DNA of 64,000 bases from Gammaproteobacteria bacterium (GTDB taxonomy: Bacteria; Pseudomonadota; Gammaproteobacteria; SZUA-229), in assembly GCA_013041745.1 (NCBI GenBank), contig JABDRN010000026.1, forward strand, positions 68,652-132,651, given 5' to 3'. A program made the translations under genes and the position numbers. Positions within the stretch are counted from its first letter, which is position 1, and every line of letters begins with the position of its first letter. Positions 37,418 through 47,999 of the stretch are shown here, piece by piece. The notes under the pieces are model-generated. The model made no database searches, was not told the origin of the DNA, and saw only the letters and a program-made list of their open reading frames with translations.

Positions 37418-38728
37418 TTGAGCGCAGTTAAAGTTGGTCTATTGGGGCTGGGAACAGTCGGTGGCGGTACGGCCACAGTTTTGATAAGAAATGCCGAAGA
37501 GATTCAGGCACGATTGGGTCGTACTATCGAGATATCTCATGTTGCCGGATTACACATTGCGTCACAGACCATCGTCGATCCGGCAAAAACAAAACTGACA
37601 GAAGATGCTTTTGAGGTAGTCAATGACCCGGATGTGCAAATCGTAGTAGAGCTCATCGGTGGTTATACCCTGGCAAAAGACCTGGTATTAAAAGCTATAG
37701 AAAACGGCAAACATGTTGTTACGGCAAACAAAGCATTGATCGCGACGCATGGCCCTGAGATCATGCGGGCTGCAGCGGCGCAGGGGGTCAGTGTCAGCTA
37801 TGAAGCAGCCGTTGCTGGTGGTATACCTATCATCAAGGCGATGCGTGAAGGCCTTGCTGCGAACAAGATTCAATGGATTGCAGGTATCATCAATGGAACT
37901 GGTAATTTTATTTTGACAGAGATGCGCGACAAGGGGCGTGATTTTGCTGATGTACTCAAAGAGGCGCAGCAGCTGGGTTATGCCGAAGCTGATCCTACCT
38001 TCGACGTAGAAGGTATCGATGCGGCGCATAAGTTAACAATACTTGCTTCGCTGGCGTTTGGCATCGAGCTCCAGTTTGATAAGACATATACAGAAGGCAT
38101 CAGCAAGATTACGACGGAAGATGTCAACTACGCTGAAGAGTTGGGTTATCGTATAAAACATCTGGGTATTACCCGTAAAACTGATAAAGGTATAGAGCTA
38201 CGTGTGCATCCGACTCTGATACCTGAGAAACGACTGATAGCAAATGTTGACGGTGTAATGAACGCAGTGCTGGTGCAGGGTGATGCTGTTGGCCCGACCC
38301 TGTATTATGGTGCAGGTGCCGGTGCTGAACCGACCGCATCTGCAGTCGTTGCAGATATTATAGATACGGTGAGAACTATCGATGCACCTCTACATCACAA
38401 GGTTCCGCTACTGGGTTTTCAAGATGATGCGATCAGAGATACCCCGGTACTCGCTATTGATGATGTCGAGTCAGCATATTACCTGAGGATGCTTGCCGAA
38501 GATCATCCGGGTGTTTTAGCTGAAGTGTCAGATACTTTCGCCAAGAACAGTATCAGTATCGAAGCCGTTATACAAAAGGAGCCTGCAACTGGAGAGAACA
38601 CGGTGCACTTGGTGATGCTGACGCAAAAATGTGTTGAGTCGACTGTCAATCAGGCGATAAAAGCTGTTGAGAGCCTGGGTTCAGTGCAGGGTGCTGTCGT
38701 GCGTATTCGGATGGAGCACCTGGATTGA
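37418..38728 (+). CDS. hom: Homoserine dehydrogenase with C-terminal ACT domain (TTG start)
   Basis: VGLLGLGTVGGGTATVL, VTANKALIATHG, YEAAVAGGIPIIKAMREGLAANKIQWIAGIINGTGNFILTEM. Confidence 0.94.
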   Translation: MSAVKVGLLGLGTVGGGTATVLIRNAEEIQARLGRTIEISHVAGLHIASQTIVDPAKTKLTEDAFEVVNDPDVQIVVELIGGYTLAKDLVLKAIENGKHVVTANKALIATHGPEIMRAAAAQGVSVSYEAAVAGGIPIIKAMREGLAANKIQWIAGIINGTGNFILTEMRDKGRDFADVLKEAQQLGYAEADPTFDVEGIDAAHKLTILASLAFGIELQFDKTYTEGISKITTEDVNYAEELGYRIKHLGITRKTDKGIELRVHPTLIPEKRLIANVDGVMNAVLVQGDAVGPTLYYGAGAGAEPTASAVVADIIDTVRTIDAPLHHKVPLLGFQDDAIRDTPVLAIDDVESAYYLRMLAEDHPGVLAEVSDTFAKNSISIEAVIQKEPATGENTVHLVMLTQKCVESTVNQAIKAVESLGSVQGAVVRIRMEHLD

Positions 38729-38956
38729 TTTTTGCTTTTTGAACGATGCATTTTTCTTGCACTTCTAACATCATTTCTCTTTCTCTGTAGGAGCGGAACC
38801 TTGTTCCGCGATCTCCCTTAGACGCTGCCCAGGTACGTGAATTGTTACCGTGAGTTTCGCCTTTTACGGCGAGTCACTTTTTTTCAGTAGCAAAAGAAAA
38901 GTAACCAAAAGAATGCCATCCCACCTTGTTTGCCCCGAGAAAAGGACTCGGGGTGC

Positions 38957-39065
38957 CTGAATTCATCACTGTTATCAACGAGCCCGCTCTGATGCGCCGT
39001 CCGGGCGCACAGAGCTAAATTCGCCTTCCCTGGCGAATTTACTCTACCAATAGTGATGAATTCAG
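38957..39065. repeat. Internal arm 1 of nested element: perfect 14-bp inverted repeat closing further hairpins
   Basis: CTGAATTCATCACT ... AGTGATGAATTCAG; inner AAATTCGCC-TTCCC(T)-GGCGAATTT. Confidence 0.92.
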
Positions 39066-39173
39066 CAAACAAAAAGGGAGCAAAAAACCTAAAAGCAAAA
39101 CGGGCGCTTATTAAAGGGTCTGGCAATACTCAGCAACACCTGTTTTTTCTGTTGATTTTTATCCACCTCCACA

Positions 39174-39275
39174 AGCCACCGAGACAGTGCAGTGATCATG
39201 GGCTTTCTGTGAAAACTGTCTGAGCGCTTTCTGCGAGTTTTTTCACAACATGATCACTGCACTGTCTCGGTGGCT
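39174..39275. repeat. Internal arm 2 of nested element: perfect 27-bp inverted repeat
   Basis: AGCCACCGAGACAGTGCAGTGATCATG ... CATGATCACTGCACTGTCTCGGTGGCT. Confidence 0.95.
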
Positions 39276-39545
39276 ACCCCTGTGTTTTCTACAGGGGCGT
39301 AGTGGTAGTGGCGGCTTTTTTTGGTTACTTTTTTTAGCTGCTGAAAAAAAGTGACTCGCCGTAAAAGGCGAAACTCACGGTAACAATCCACGTACCTAAG
39401 TGGCATCTAAAAGAGAATTCGCGGAACAAGACTATTCAGTATATCCCTATGCTTCACCCTTATCGGGGCTTACTTGAAAAACTGTTCCAGACTGTTTTTT
39501 CTGCTCCTACAGAGTGCATCATCTGCACAGTGAGAACCGCAGAAA

Positions 39546-39576
39546 CAAAAAAGCCTCGTGAAAACGAGGCTTTTTT
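39546..39576 (-). terminator. Rho-independent terminator downstream of the YccA-like gene
   Basis: AAAAAAGCCTCGT-GAAAA-ACGAGGCTTTTTT. Confidence 0.88.
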
Positions 39577-39595
39577 AAATTGAAATCAGCGGAGC

Positions 39596-40255
39596 TTAAT
39601 CATTACCAGAGAATGCACCCAAAATATGCAGCAAACTCAGGAACAGGTTGTAGATGCTGATATACAGTGAAACTGTCGCCATGATGTAATTAGTCTCGCC
39701 ACCATGGATGATTTCACTGGTCTGGTACAGGATCATACCTGACATCAATAATACGAACATACCCGATACTGCAAGAGATAGTACAGGCATACTGAATATG
39801 AATGCACCCAGTCCGGCAAGGAAAGCAACCATGATGCCGACCATCAGGAAACCACCCATGAAGCTGAAATCCTTACGGCTGGTCAATACATAGCCTGAGA
39901 GAGCCAGGAATATTGCACCAGTACCACCTAATGCTGTCATTACGAGCTGTGCGCCATTAGTGGTAGCGAGGTATGCATTAAGAATTGGACCCAGGGTTAA
40001 ACCCATGAAACCTGTCAGCATAAATACGAAGAATATGCCCAATCCGCTGTCTCGGAACTTGGCAGTCAAGAACAAAAGTGCTATGTAACCTACCAGTGTC
40101 ATCAGTCCGAAGTGGGGCAGGTTTAATGTCATGGAGATACCAGCCGTAGCCGCACTGAACAATAATGTGAGTGCTAGCAAGGCATAGGTATTCTTTAAAA
40201 CCTTGTTGGTCGCAAGTATCTGTGATTCTGAACGAGCGGTTGATATAGATTGCAT
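39596..40255 (-). CDS. Bax inhibitor-1/YccA family membrane protein
   Basis: Seven-TM protein; VLKNTYALLALTLLFSAATAGISM, GFMGLTLGPILNAYL, SLYISIYNLFLSLLHILGAFSGND. Confidence 0.9.
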   Translation of the reverse strand: MQSISTARSESQILATNKVLKNTYALLALTLLFSAATAGISMTLNLPHFGLMTLVGYIALLFLTAKFRDSGLGIFFVFMLTGFMGLTLGPILNAYLATTNGAQLVMTALGGTGAIFLALSGYVLTSRKDFSFMGGFLMVGIMVAFLAGLGAFIFSMPVLSLAVSGMFVLLMSGMILYQTSEIIHGGETNYIMATVSLYISIYNLFLSLLHILGAFSGND

Positions 40256-40596
40256 AGTTTTACCTTTAAAAATTTAACTAGTTTTGGTTGCTGATAAGCT
40301 TAGCATTGTTTACAGCTAAACTGTTATTTATGTTACCTGTTCTGATGATCATATTTTGACCATTTCAGTCAGAAATGAGACTCGAAATATAGCATAAAGT
40401 TTCAGATTATTACCGCCATTTCCGCTGTTACAGGACAATATGGGGATAATATTTAGAAATTCAAACGTGACATAATGGCATCTAAAAACCTGACAATTAT
40501 CAATAAGGGGTCATGACACCGTCACTATAATCTATCAGTATCGAAGTCAAAAAGAGCAGCGCTCCTGGTACGTTGCAGCTGCACACTGAACAATAA

Positions 40597-41898
<1,302 letters not shown>

Positions 41899-41914
41899 AT
41901 ATACTTTCATAATA

Positions 41915-41940
41915 AAAAGCCCGGTATACCCGGGCCTTAT
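41915..41940. terminator. Terminator hairpin between convergent genes
   Basis: AAAAAGCCCGG-TATAC-CCGGGCC; U-tract best for minus strand. Confidence 0.7.
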
Positions 41941-41964
41941 TACAACTAAAAGAAACCTTGATAA

Positions 41965-43353
41965 CTAGGATTGAATCCTGTTTTTGCCTACATCCTGAAG
42001 GTTGTACTGTTTTAACTTGCGATATAGAGTGCGTTCGCTGATACATAGTTCTTCGGCGACCTTTGCACGATGCCCGCCATGTTGATGCAGCAGTGACTCT
42101 ATGTGAGTGGCTTCTACATCGGTCAAGGAACGATTGGTGCTCGGTGTGTTGGTTTTTATGTCACGAGTTTGTTTGCGACGGTCAGCCAGTGGATTGATGT
42201 ATACGTTTGTAAAATTATTTAGTTGTAATTGTTCGCTGCTTATCAACCCGCTGGTCGCAATAGCGGCAGCTTTCTGTAATATGTTGTAGAGCTCTCTGAT
42301 GTTTCCGGGGTAATCATAATTTTGCAGTACCTCAAGAGCTTCTTCTGATATACGGTTAACGGAACCATTATGTGACCTGGTCTTTTCCAGCATGGCTTTG
42401 ACCAGTGGAGCGATATCTGTCCGACGTTCGCGTAGAGGTGGGATGGTGATCGATATACCCGCAATACGATAATATAAATCTGCCCTAAAAGTTCCGTTCT
42501 CCACCATCTTGCGAAGATTGTTATGTGTAGCGCAGACGACGCGGACATCAACATGAAGGTCTTCACGACCACCTAAGCGTCTGTAATAGCCAGTCTCCAG
42601 TGCCCGTAATAAGCGCCCCTGTAAGGGCAGTGGCACTTCACCGATCTCGTCGAGGAAAAGCGTGCCATGCTCGGCTGACTCTATCAGTCCATGTCTGCGA
42701 CCAACACAGCCAGTGAAGGCGCCGCGTTCATGACCGAACAGCTCACTTTCAAAGATTCCTTCAGAAATCGAGGTGCAATCAATCGAAATAAAAGGGTGTG
42801 CTTTACGGTGTGATTTATTATGAATAAACTTCGCTGCCAGCTCTTTGCCGACGCCGCTTTCACCATTAAGCAATATCGGTACATCTGATGCTGCAGCACC
42901 TGACATCTCTTCAATACAGGCAAGAAAGGCGGGAGAGGTGCCGAGCATGCGCTGTTGATCACAGCCTAATTCGTCTGTTTTTGCGATAGGAAATACTGCT
43001 TCACCAAGAAACAGTTCACCATCGGTGCCAAAAATCGGTGAGCCCTTGATCCGTACATGCTCTTCTTCATTGTTATGATCGTAATGGATATGTAAAACCT
43101 GGTGAGGCGCTTTTGTTTCAAATACTTTTTTGTGGGGGCAGTCTTCACCATTTAAATGGCAGGGAACGTCCGAGTGGTGTGATACCTGGTGGCATTTTTG
43201 ACCAACAATTTTTTTACGGTCAGTAGCGTAAGCGCTGCAGTAGGCCTCGTTAGCGGCGATGATGTTGTAATCTTTATCTATGACAACAAAACCATTATCT
43301 GACGCATCGATAATACTCTGTAAGCTAATCGGGAACCGGTTTGAGAATGTCAT
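41965..43353 (-). CDS. PAS-containing sigma54-dependent Fis-family transcriptional activator
   Basis: Walker A NGESGVGKELAAKFIH, ELFGHERGAFTGC, Walker B GTLFLDEIGE, Fis HTH AKVAEELCISERTLYRKLKQYNL. Confidence 0.9.
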   Translation of the reverse strand: MTFSNRFPISLQSIIDASDNGFVVIDKDYNIIAANEAYCSAYATDRKKIVGQKCHQVSHHSDVPCHLNGEDCPHKKVFETKAPHQVLHIHYDHNNEEEHVRIKGSPIFGTDGELFLGEAVFPIAKTDELGCDQQRMLGTSPAFLACIEEMSGAAASDVPILLNGESGVGKELAAKFIHNKSHRKAHPFISIDCTSISEGIFESELFGHERGAFTGCVGRRHGLIESAEHGTLFLDEIGEVPLPLQGRLLRALETGYYRRLGGREDLHVDVRVVCATHNNLRKMVENGTFRADLYYRIAGISITIPPLRERRTDIAPLVKAMLEKTRSHNGSVNRISEEALEVLQNYDYPGNIRELYNILQKAAAIATSGLISSEQLQLNNFTNVYINPLADRRKQTRDIKTNTPSTNRSLTDVEATHIESLLHQHGGHRAKVAEELCISERTLYRKLKQYNLQDVGKNRIQS

Positions 43354-43609
43354 ATTGCCTCACTGTGCTGTCATAATGACATGAGATTTCCGAAGTATAA
43401 TTTAATTATATTAACAAATCAATATGTTATAACAATGTCGCGCTAAAGTGAGATATGACATCGAAGAAAAACATGTCATGAATAATCAATGAAGTGTAAA
43501 GATTTGCTGACGATTACCCGTGTAATTATTTTTACAAAACTATTCAAAGGTCTATTGAATACTTGATGAAATCACGTAATATACGCGCTTTCTCGGATTA
43601 CGAGATCTA

Positions 43610-43700
43610 GGAAGGGTGGCTGAGCGGTTGAAAGCACCAGTCTTGAAAACTGGCAAGGGTTTATAGCCCTTCGTGGGTTCAAATCCCACCTCTTCCGCCA
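43610..43700 (+). tRNA. tRNA-Ser (anticodon TGA)
   Basis: GGAAGGGTGGCTGAGCGGTTGAAAGCACCAGTCTTGAAAACTGGCAAGGGTTTATAGCCCTTCGTGGGTTCAAATCCCACCTCTTCCGCCA: complete type II cloverleaf with encoded CCA. Confidence 0.96.
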
Positions 43701-43705
43701 TACAT

Positions 43706-43737
43706 AAAAAAAGGCCCTCTACGCGGGGCCTTTTTTT
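43706..43737 (+). terminator. Terminator downstream of tRNA-Ser
   Basis: AAAAAGGCCC-TCTACGCG-GGGCCTTTTTTT. Confidence 0.85.
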
Positions 43738-43756
43738 ATTTTGTAAATTCCCGGTT

Positions 43757-44089
43757 TTAGTGACGAGCTCTTGGTAATTGTGAGTGAACCGCCGGTTCAC
43801 CGGATGGTTGTGGATGACGTCTGTATTTGTTTAGTCTGACTAATTTGCAGCCATCATCAGTTAAATCATCATATCTAAAAAATCCAGATCGATATGCTTC
43901 GACTACGAGCTCTCTAGCAACAGAATCGGTCGGATCGCTTTTCTGGTATGGTAATTTTTTTAATTTTTCGACAGCGTCCTGCAGCAGGATTTCATTGATT
44001 ATTATCGGGTCTTTAACGTAGCTTCGTAAATGTGCCTTAATCCTGAACTCTTCTAAAACGTCATTTTGCTTCTTGTTTGAATTAAACAT
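43757..44089 (-). CDS. Hypothetical protein, 110 aa
   Basis: Upstream GGAG Shine-Dalgarno-like sequence; no family recognised. Confidence 0.55.
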   Translation of the reverse strand: MFNSNKKQNDVLEEFRIKAHLRSYVKDPIIINEILLQDAVEKLKKLPYQKSDPTDSVARELVVEAYRSGFFRYDDLTDDGCKLVRLNKYRRHPQPSGEPAVHSQLPRARH

Positions 44090-44289
44090 AGATTTCTCCG
44101 GCTTGTTGTATGACTTAATGGTAGCCAGCTAGCCTTGGTGATAATTGACTAAATACGCCAATGGTTTGACGAGTATTTGAACGTAGGACAGAATATGTCA
44201 GTGGCATGATTAGATAGACGCAAGACAACTTGAATCTGATAAAAATACCCATATTAAATGTCTAATCAACTGATTTAAAAGAGATAAAT

Positions 44290-44724
44290 ATGAGTGATCT
44301 AATACATGTTGTGTGTCCTTCATGTGATGCAGTAAACCGAATTCCGGCAGCTAAGCTGACTGCAGCCCCTTCTTGTGGTAATTGTCGAAAAAGTCTGTTT
44401 AGTCAACACCCTGTGAACCTTCATTCAGGTAACTTTCAGAAACACATAAGTCGCAGCGATATCCCTGTTGTTGTTGATTTCTGGGCACCCTGGTGTGGTC
44501 CCTGCAAGATGATGGCGCCTGCCTTTGAACAAGCCACGGCGGCACTGGAACCGAGAGTTCGCTTCGCCAAATTGAATACCGAAGATGAGCAGGTAATAGG
44601 ATCTAATTTAAACATCAGGAGCATACCAACCATGGTAGTGTTCAAGAATGGCAGAGAGGTGGCCAGGCAGTCTGGTGCAATGAGTGCGTCAGATATACAA
44701 ACCTGGGTAAGAAATCTCGTCTGA
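44290..44724 (+). CDS. trxC: Thioredoxin 2 (TrxC) with N-terminal zinc-binding CxxC pairs
   Basis: VCPSCDAVNR...SCGNCRK; VVDFWAPWCGPCKMMAPAFE. Confidence 0.92.
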   Translation: MSDLIHVVCPSCDAVNRIPAAKLTAAPSCGNCRKSLFSQHPVNLHSGNFQKHISRSDIPVVVDFWAPWCGPCKMMAPAFEQATAALEPRVRFAKLNTEDEQVIGSNLNIRSIPTMVVFKNGREVARQSGAMSASDIQTWVRNLV

Positions 44725-44914
44725 GATATTATGATTTTATTAGTTTGGTGAATTCTTACTCATTTTTTTTAAATTTCAGGCAAGTATTCCGAATAATCGC
44801 GATTAGAATGTGTATATAAGGAGAAATGGAAGTTACTGAATTTTTTGACAAAAACTAATTTTTCATAGAAACTCCTACAACCTAATATAAATTTACAAAA
44901 ATAACAGGATTTAC

Positions 44915-45316
44915 TTGATGGCAGATTTATTCTCAGATGAATGGGCGCAAGCCTATAAGGACGCATGGAACTCAGATGATGAAATAACTGGCTCATTGGC
45001 GCGTGCAGGCTTTAATTCGGTCGTGGCTTTTGGCTTACAGGGTGATAGCGATCCGGCATTTGTCATGTCTATTCAAAACGGCATGATTTCGGCAGTAAAT
45101 AACTCATCAATAGATGACGTTAAATGGGATATCCGGGCAAACAAAGATGACTGGATGTCGCTCATCGTTAAACCGCCAGGTTTGATGAAGCTGGGGATTG
45201 CTTATACTTCACGAAAACTCCGCTTTATTAAAGGTGACTACGCGACGATGATAAAAGACCCTAGTCTGGCGGGAGCTTTTGTTAAATCATTCGCTCTTAT
45301 GGGGAAAGTACTTTAG
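44915..45316 (+). CDS. SCP-2 sterol-transfer-like domain protein
   Basis: FVMSIQNGMISAV..., LRFIKGDYATMIKDPSLAGAFVKSFALMGKVL. Confidence 0.55.
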   Translation: MMADLFSDEWAQAYKDAWNSDDEITGSLARAGFNSVVAFGLQGDSDPAFVMSIQNGMISAVNNSSIDDVKWDIRANKDDWMSLIVKPPGLMKLGIAYTSRKLRFIKGDYATMIKDPSLAGAFVKSFALMGKVL

Positions 45317-45368
45317 TCGGTCTGTTTTAAATTTTTTGCATGAACTTTTGAGTAGCAGTAGTTTCTGC

Positions 45369-45398
45369 AAAAAAGGCTGGTATATACCAGCCTTTTTT
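45369..45398 (+). terminator. Rho-independent terminator
   Basis: AAAAAAGGCTGGTATATACCAGCCTTTTTT. Confidence 0.88.
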
Positions 45399-45532
45399 AT
45401 TTTCACCTGTGTTTGACTCTCATTCATTGATGATGACAAGTCATATAACATGCTGAACAATGCTTAAGGTTTGGTGTCGGTATACTATCAGTAGATTTTT
45501 TCTTAATAGATTATTTTTATGTTTGAGTTCAA

Positions 45533-46960
45533 TTGATGACAGAGTTACGTGATCTGGTAGTAATCGGTGGTGGCGCTGGCGGCCTGGTCGTCGCCAGTGT
45601 TGCAGCACAGTTAGGGCTCGATGTTGTCCTGATCAACAAAGAAGAAGCCATGGGAGGTGATTGCCTGCATTATGGCTGTGTGCCGAGTAAGGCATTACTC
45701 AAGAGTGCATCAGTTGCTCATACTGTGCGACATGCTGGCCGCTGGGGTATTGGTTCCGGAGCGCCACAGGTAGATATGCAGGCCGTCAACCAGGTCATTA
45801 AAAATGCCATCGATACGATACAGGTCCATGATAGCCGTGAACGCTTTGAAGCACTGGGTTGTGAAGTGCTCACCGGTGAAGCGCGCTTTAGCGGTCACTC
45901 CCTTGTCGAAGTCGGTGACACTAAATTATCTGCAAAACATTTCGTCATCGCTACGGGCTCTTCAGCATGGCTGCCACCAATCAAGGGGCTGCGAGGTGTT
46001 CAGTTTCTCACCAATGAGGATATGTTTAGTCTACCGACCCTGCCCAAAAGCATGATAGTGCTTGGTGGCGGGCCCGTGGGAGTAGAAATGGCGCAAGCTT
46101 ATTCTCGATTGGGTACAGACGTTACCATTATCGAGTTGGCGCCCCGTCTGTTGCCTCGGATGGATCAGGCGCTGTCCGAAATACTGGCCGATGTACTGCT
46201 GTCAGAGGGTGTCGTTCTCGAATTTAACCAGGAGGTTGTCGAGGTTTCTGAAGGTGCTGGCGCAGATGGTAGAACTGAAAAGCAGGTTACTCTAATAGAC
46301 GGTACATCACACCGTGCCGAGGCACTGCTCGTTGCCATCGGTCGTCGACCTGTTGTTGATTCATTGAACCTTGATCAGGCTGGTATCGATTTCACTGCTC
46401 AGGGAATTACAGTAAACAGAAAGATGCAGACCAGCAACAGAAAAGTTTTTGCCTGTGGTGATGTCACCGGTGAAATGCCGTTGACGCATGTGGCTGAACT
46501 TCAGGCCGGCATCGTCATAGCCAACTTGATTTTCAAGTTTCCGAAAAAAATAAATTATGATGTCGTACCTGCCGTGGTATACAGTGAACCGGAAGTTGCA
46601 CAGGTGGGTATAAGTGTCGAACAATGTAATGCTCTGGCAAAGGGAGAGGTTTATCAGTTTGAAGTTGAGCAGCTGGACCGAGCGGTGACTGATAATAAAA
46701 AAGCTGGGATCGCAAAAATCCTGACAGATAACGGACGTATCGTCGGTGCACATATCATAGCGCCACATGCTGGGGAGCTTATCCATGAGCTGGCACTTGC
46801 TGTGCAGAACCGAATGAAGGTTTCAAAATTAACAGCGCTGGTCCACGCATATCCAAGTTATTCTCAGCTTAACAAACGTCTGGCAGGGCAGTATTATAAG
46901 GACAGGCTGTTCAGTCCATTTACAAAAAAGATGGTCGCCATTTTAAACCGAATATTTTAA
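45533..46960 (+). CDS. Pyridine nucleotide-disulfide oxidoreductase (mercuric reductase-like), arsenosugar-cluster associated
   Basis: VIGGGAGGLVVASVAAQLG, GGDCLHYGCVPSKALLKSA, FACGDVTGEMPLTHVAELQAG. Confidence 0.85.
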   Translation: MMTELRDLVVIGGGAGGLVVASVAAQLGLDVVLINKEEAMGGDCLHYGCVPSKALLKSASVAHTVRHAGRWGIGSGAPQVDMQAVNQVIKNAIDTIQVHDSRERFEALGCEVLTGEARFSGHSLVEVGDTKLSAKHFVIATGSSAWLPPIKGLRGVQFLTNEDMFSLPTLPKSMIVLGGGPVGVEMAQAYSRLGTDVTIIELAPRLLPRMDQALSEILADVLLSEGVVLEFNQEVVEVSEGAGADGRTEKQVTLIDGTSHRAEALLVAIGRRPVVDSLNLDQAGIDFTAQGITVNRKMQTSNRKVFACGDVTGEMPLTHVAELQAGIVIANLIFKFPKKINYDVVPAVVYSEPEVAQVGISVEQCNALAKGEVYQFEVEQLDRAVTDNKKAGIAKILTDNGRIVGAHIIAPHAGELIHELALAVQNRMKVSKLTALVHAYPSYSQLNKRLAGQYYKDRLFSPFTKKMVAILNRIF

Positions 46961-47004
46961 ACCAATCGCAACTCACAGCAGTTCGTGCCGACTGATGAAA
47001 AACT

Positions 47005-47982
47005 ATGAAAGATACATTTGATCTATTAACAGATACCGATTTCCCACGTATAAAGCGTAATCACCTGGAAACGCTACAGGTTAACCTGGGATACCTGTGT
47101 AACCAACAATGCCTGCATTGTCACGTCGATGCAAGTCCTCGACGTAAAGAGATCATGACGGCAGAGACGGTTTCGGATGTGCTTAATTTTATAGAGCACA
47201 AAAATATCAAGACACTGGACCTGACCGGTGGAGCTCCGGAAATGAATCCTGAATTCTTTTCGCTGGTCAGGCAGGCGCGAGATATCGGTGTACATGTTAT
47301 CGATCGCTGTAACCTGACAGTGTTGCTGGAACCGGGATATGAGGATACGGCTTCTTTTCTTGCTGAGCATAGGGTAGAAATAGTGGCGTCGATGCCTTGT
47401 TATCTGGAAGAGAATGTCGATGCTCAACGCGGTAAGGGCGTATTCGAACAGAGTATTGAAGGATTGAGATTATTGAACAGTCATGGCTATGGTATCGACG
47501 AGCATCTATCGTTGAACCTGGTCTATAATCCGCAGGGCATCAACCTGCCACCATCACAACATGAGCTCGAGCGTGATTACAAAAAAGAATTGAAACAGCG
47601 GTTCGATATCTCGTTCAATAATTTATTCACCATTACCAATATGCCGATCAAACGCTTTGGCAGTACGCTAATTTCAAAGGGGTTATTTGATGAGTATATG
47701 CAGCTGTTAAAATCATCTTATAGCAAAGACAATCTCTCCGGAGTGATGTGTCGTACAACCTTGAGTGTTGACTGGCAAGGAAATGTCTATGACTGTGATT
47801 TCAACCAGATGCTGGGTTTGCCTGCCGGTCTCTCGATCGGTCATGATGTTGAATCGTCTTCTAATAAACATATCAATGAGCTTTTAGATAGTGATCTGAG
47901 GGGTGGTGATATCGCGATTATGGATCATTGTTACGGCTGCACTGCCGGTAATGGCAGTAGCTGCGGTGGTGCTCTGATATAG
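47005..47982 (+). CDS. arsS: Radical SAM protein, ArsS (arsenosugar biosynthesis)-like
   Basis: LQVNLGYLCNQQCLHCHVDASPRRKEIM, TLDLTGGAPEMNPEF, C-terminal DHCYGCTAGNGSSCGGAL. Confidence 0.85.
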   Translation: MKDTFDLLTDTDFPRIKRNHLETLQVNLGYLCNQQCLHCHVDASPRRKEIMTAETVSDVLNFIEHKNIKTLDLTGGAPEMNPEFFSLVRQARDIGVHVIDRCNLTVLLEPGYEDTASFLAEHRVEIVASMPCYLEENVDAQRGKGVFEQSIEGLRLLNSHGYGIDEHLSLNLVYNPQGINLPPSQHELERDYKKELKQRFDISFNNLFTITNMPIKRFGSTLISKGLFDEYMQLLKSSYSKDNLSGVMCRTTLSVDWQGNVYDCDFNQMLGLPAGLSIGHDVESSSNKHINELLDSDLRGGDIAIMDHCYGCTAGNGSSCGGALI

Positions 47983-47999
47983 CGCGCCGGCTGACTGCA

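Larger units (their letters stand above)
38783..39514. repeat. 732-bp nested inverted-repeat element: long outer stem plus two internal inverted-repeat arms, no transposase
   Basis: 12-bp perfect ends CTCTGTAGGAGC (38783-38794)/GCTCCTACAGAG (39503-39514); outer arms about 38800-38910 and 39319-39430 near-perfect inverted; internal arms 38957-38970/39052-39065 and 39174-39200/39249-39275. Confidence 0.92.

Noticed and set aside
38884-39126. ORF of 80 aa inside the nested palindromic element
   Set aside because: Composition follows the inverted repeats (FFWLLFFCY end is the A/T-rich stem); no start context; treated as a repeat artefact.
43552-43800. ORF of 82 aa antisense to tRNA-Ser (MAEEVGFEPTKGYKPLPVFKTGAFNRSATLPRS)
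   Set aside because: The EVGFEPT-type peptide is the well-known spurious translation of a tRNA-Ser antisense strand.
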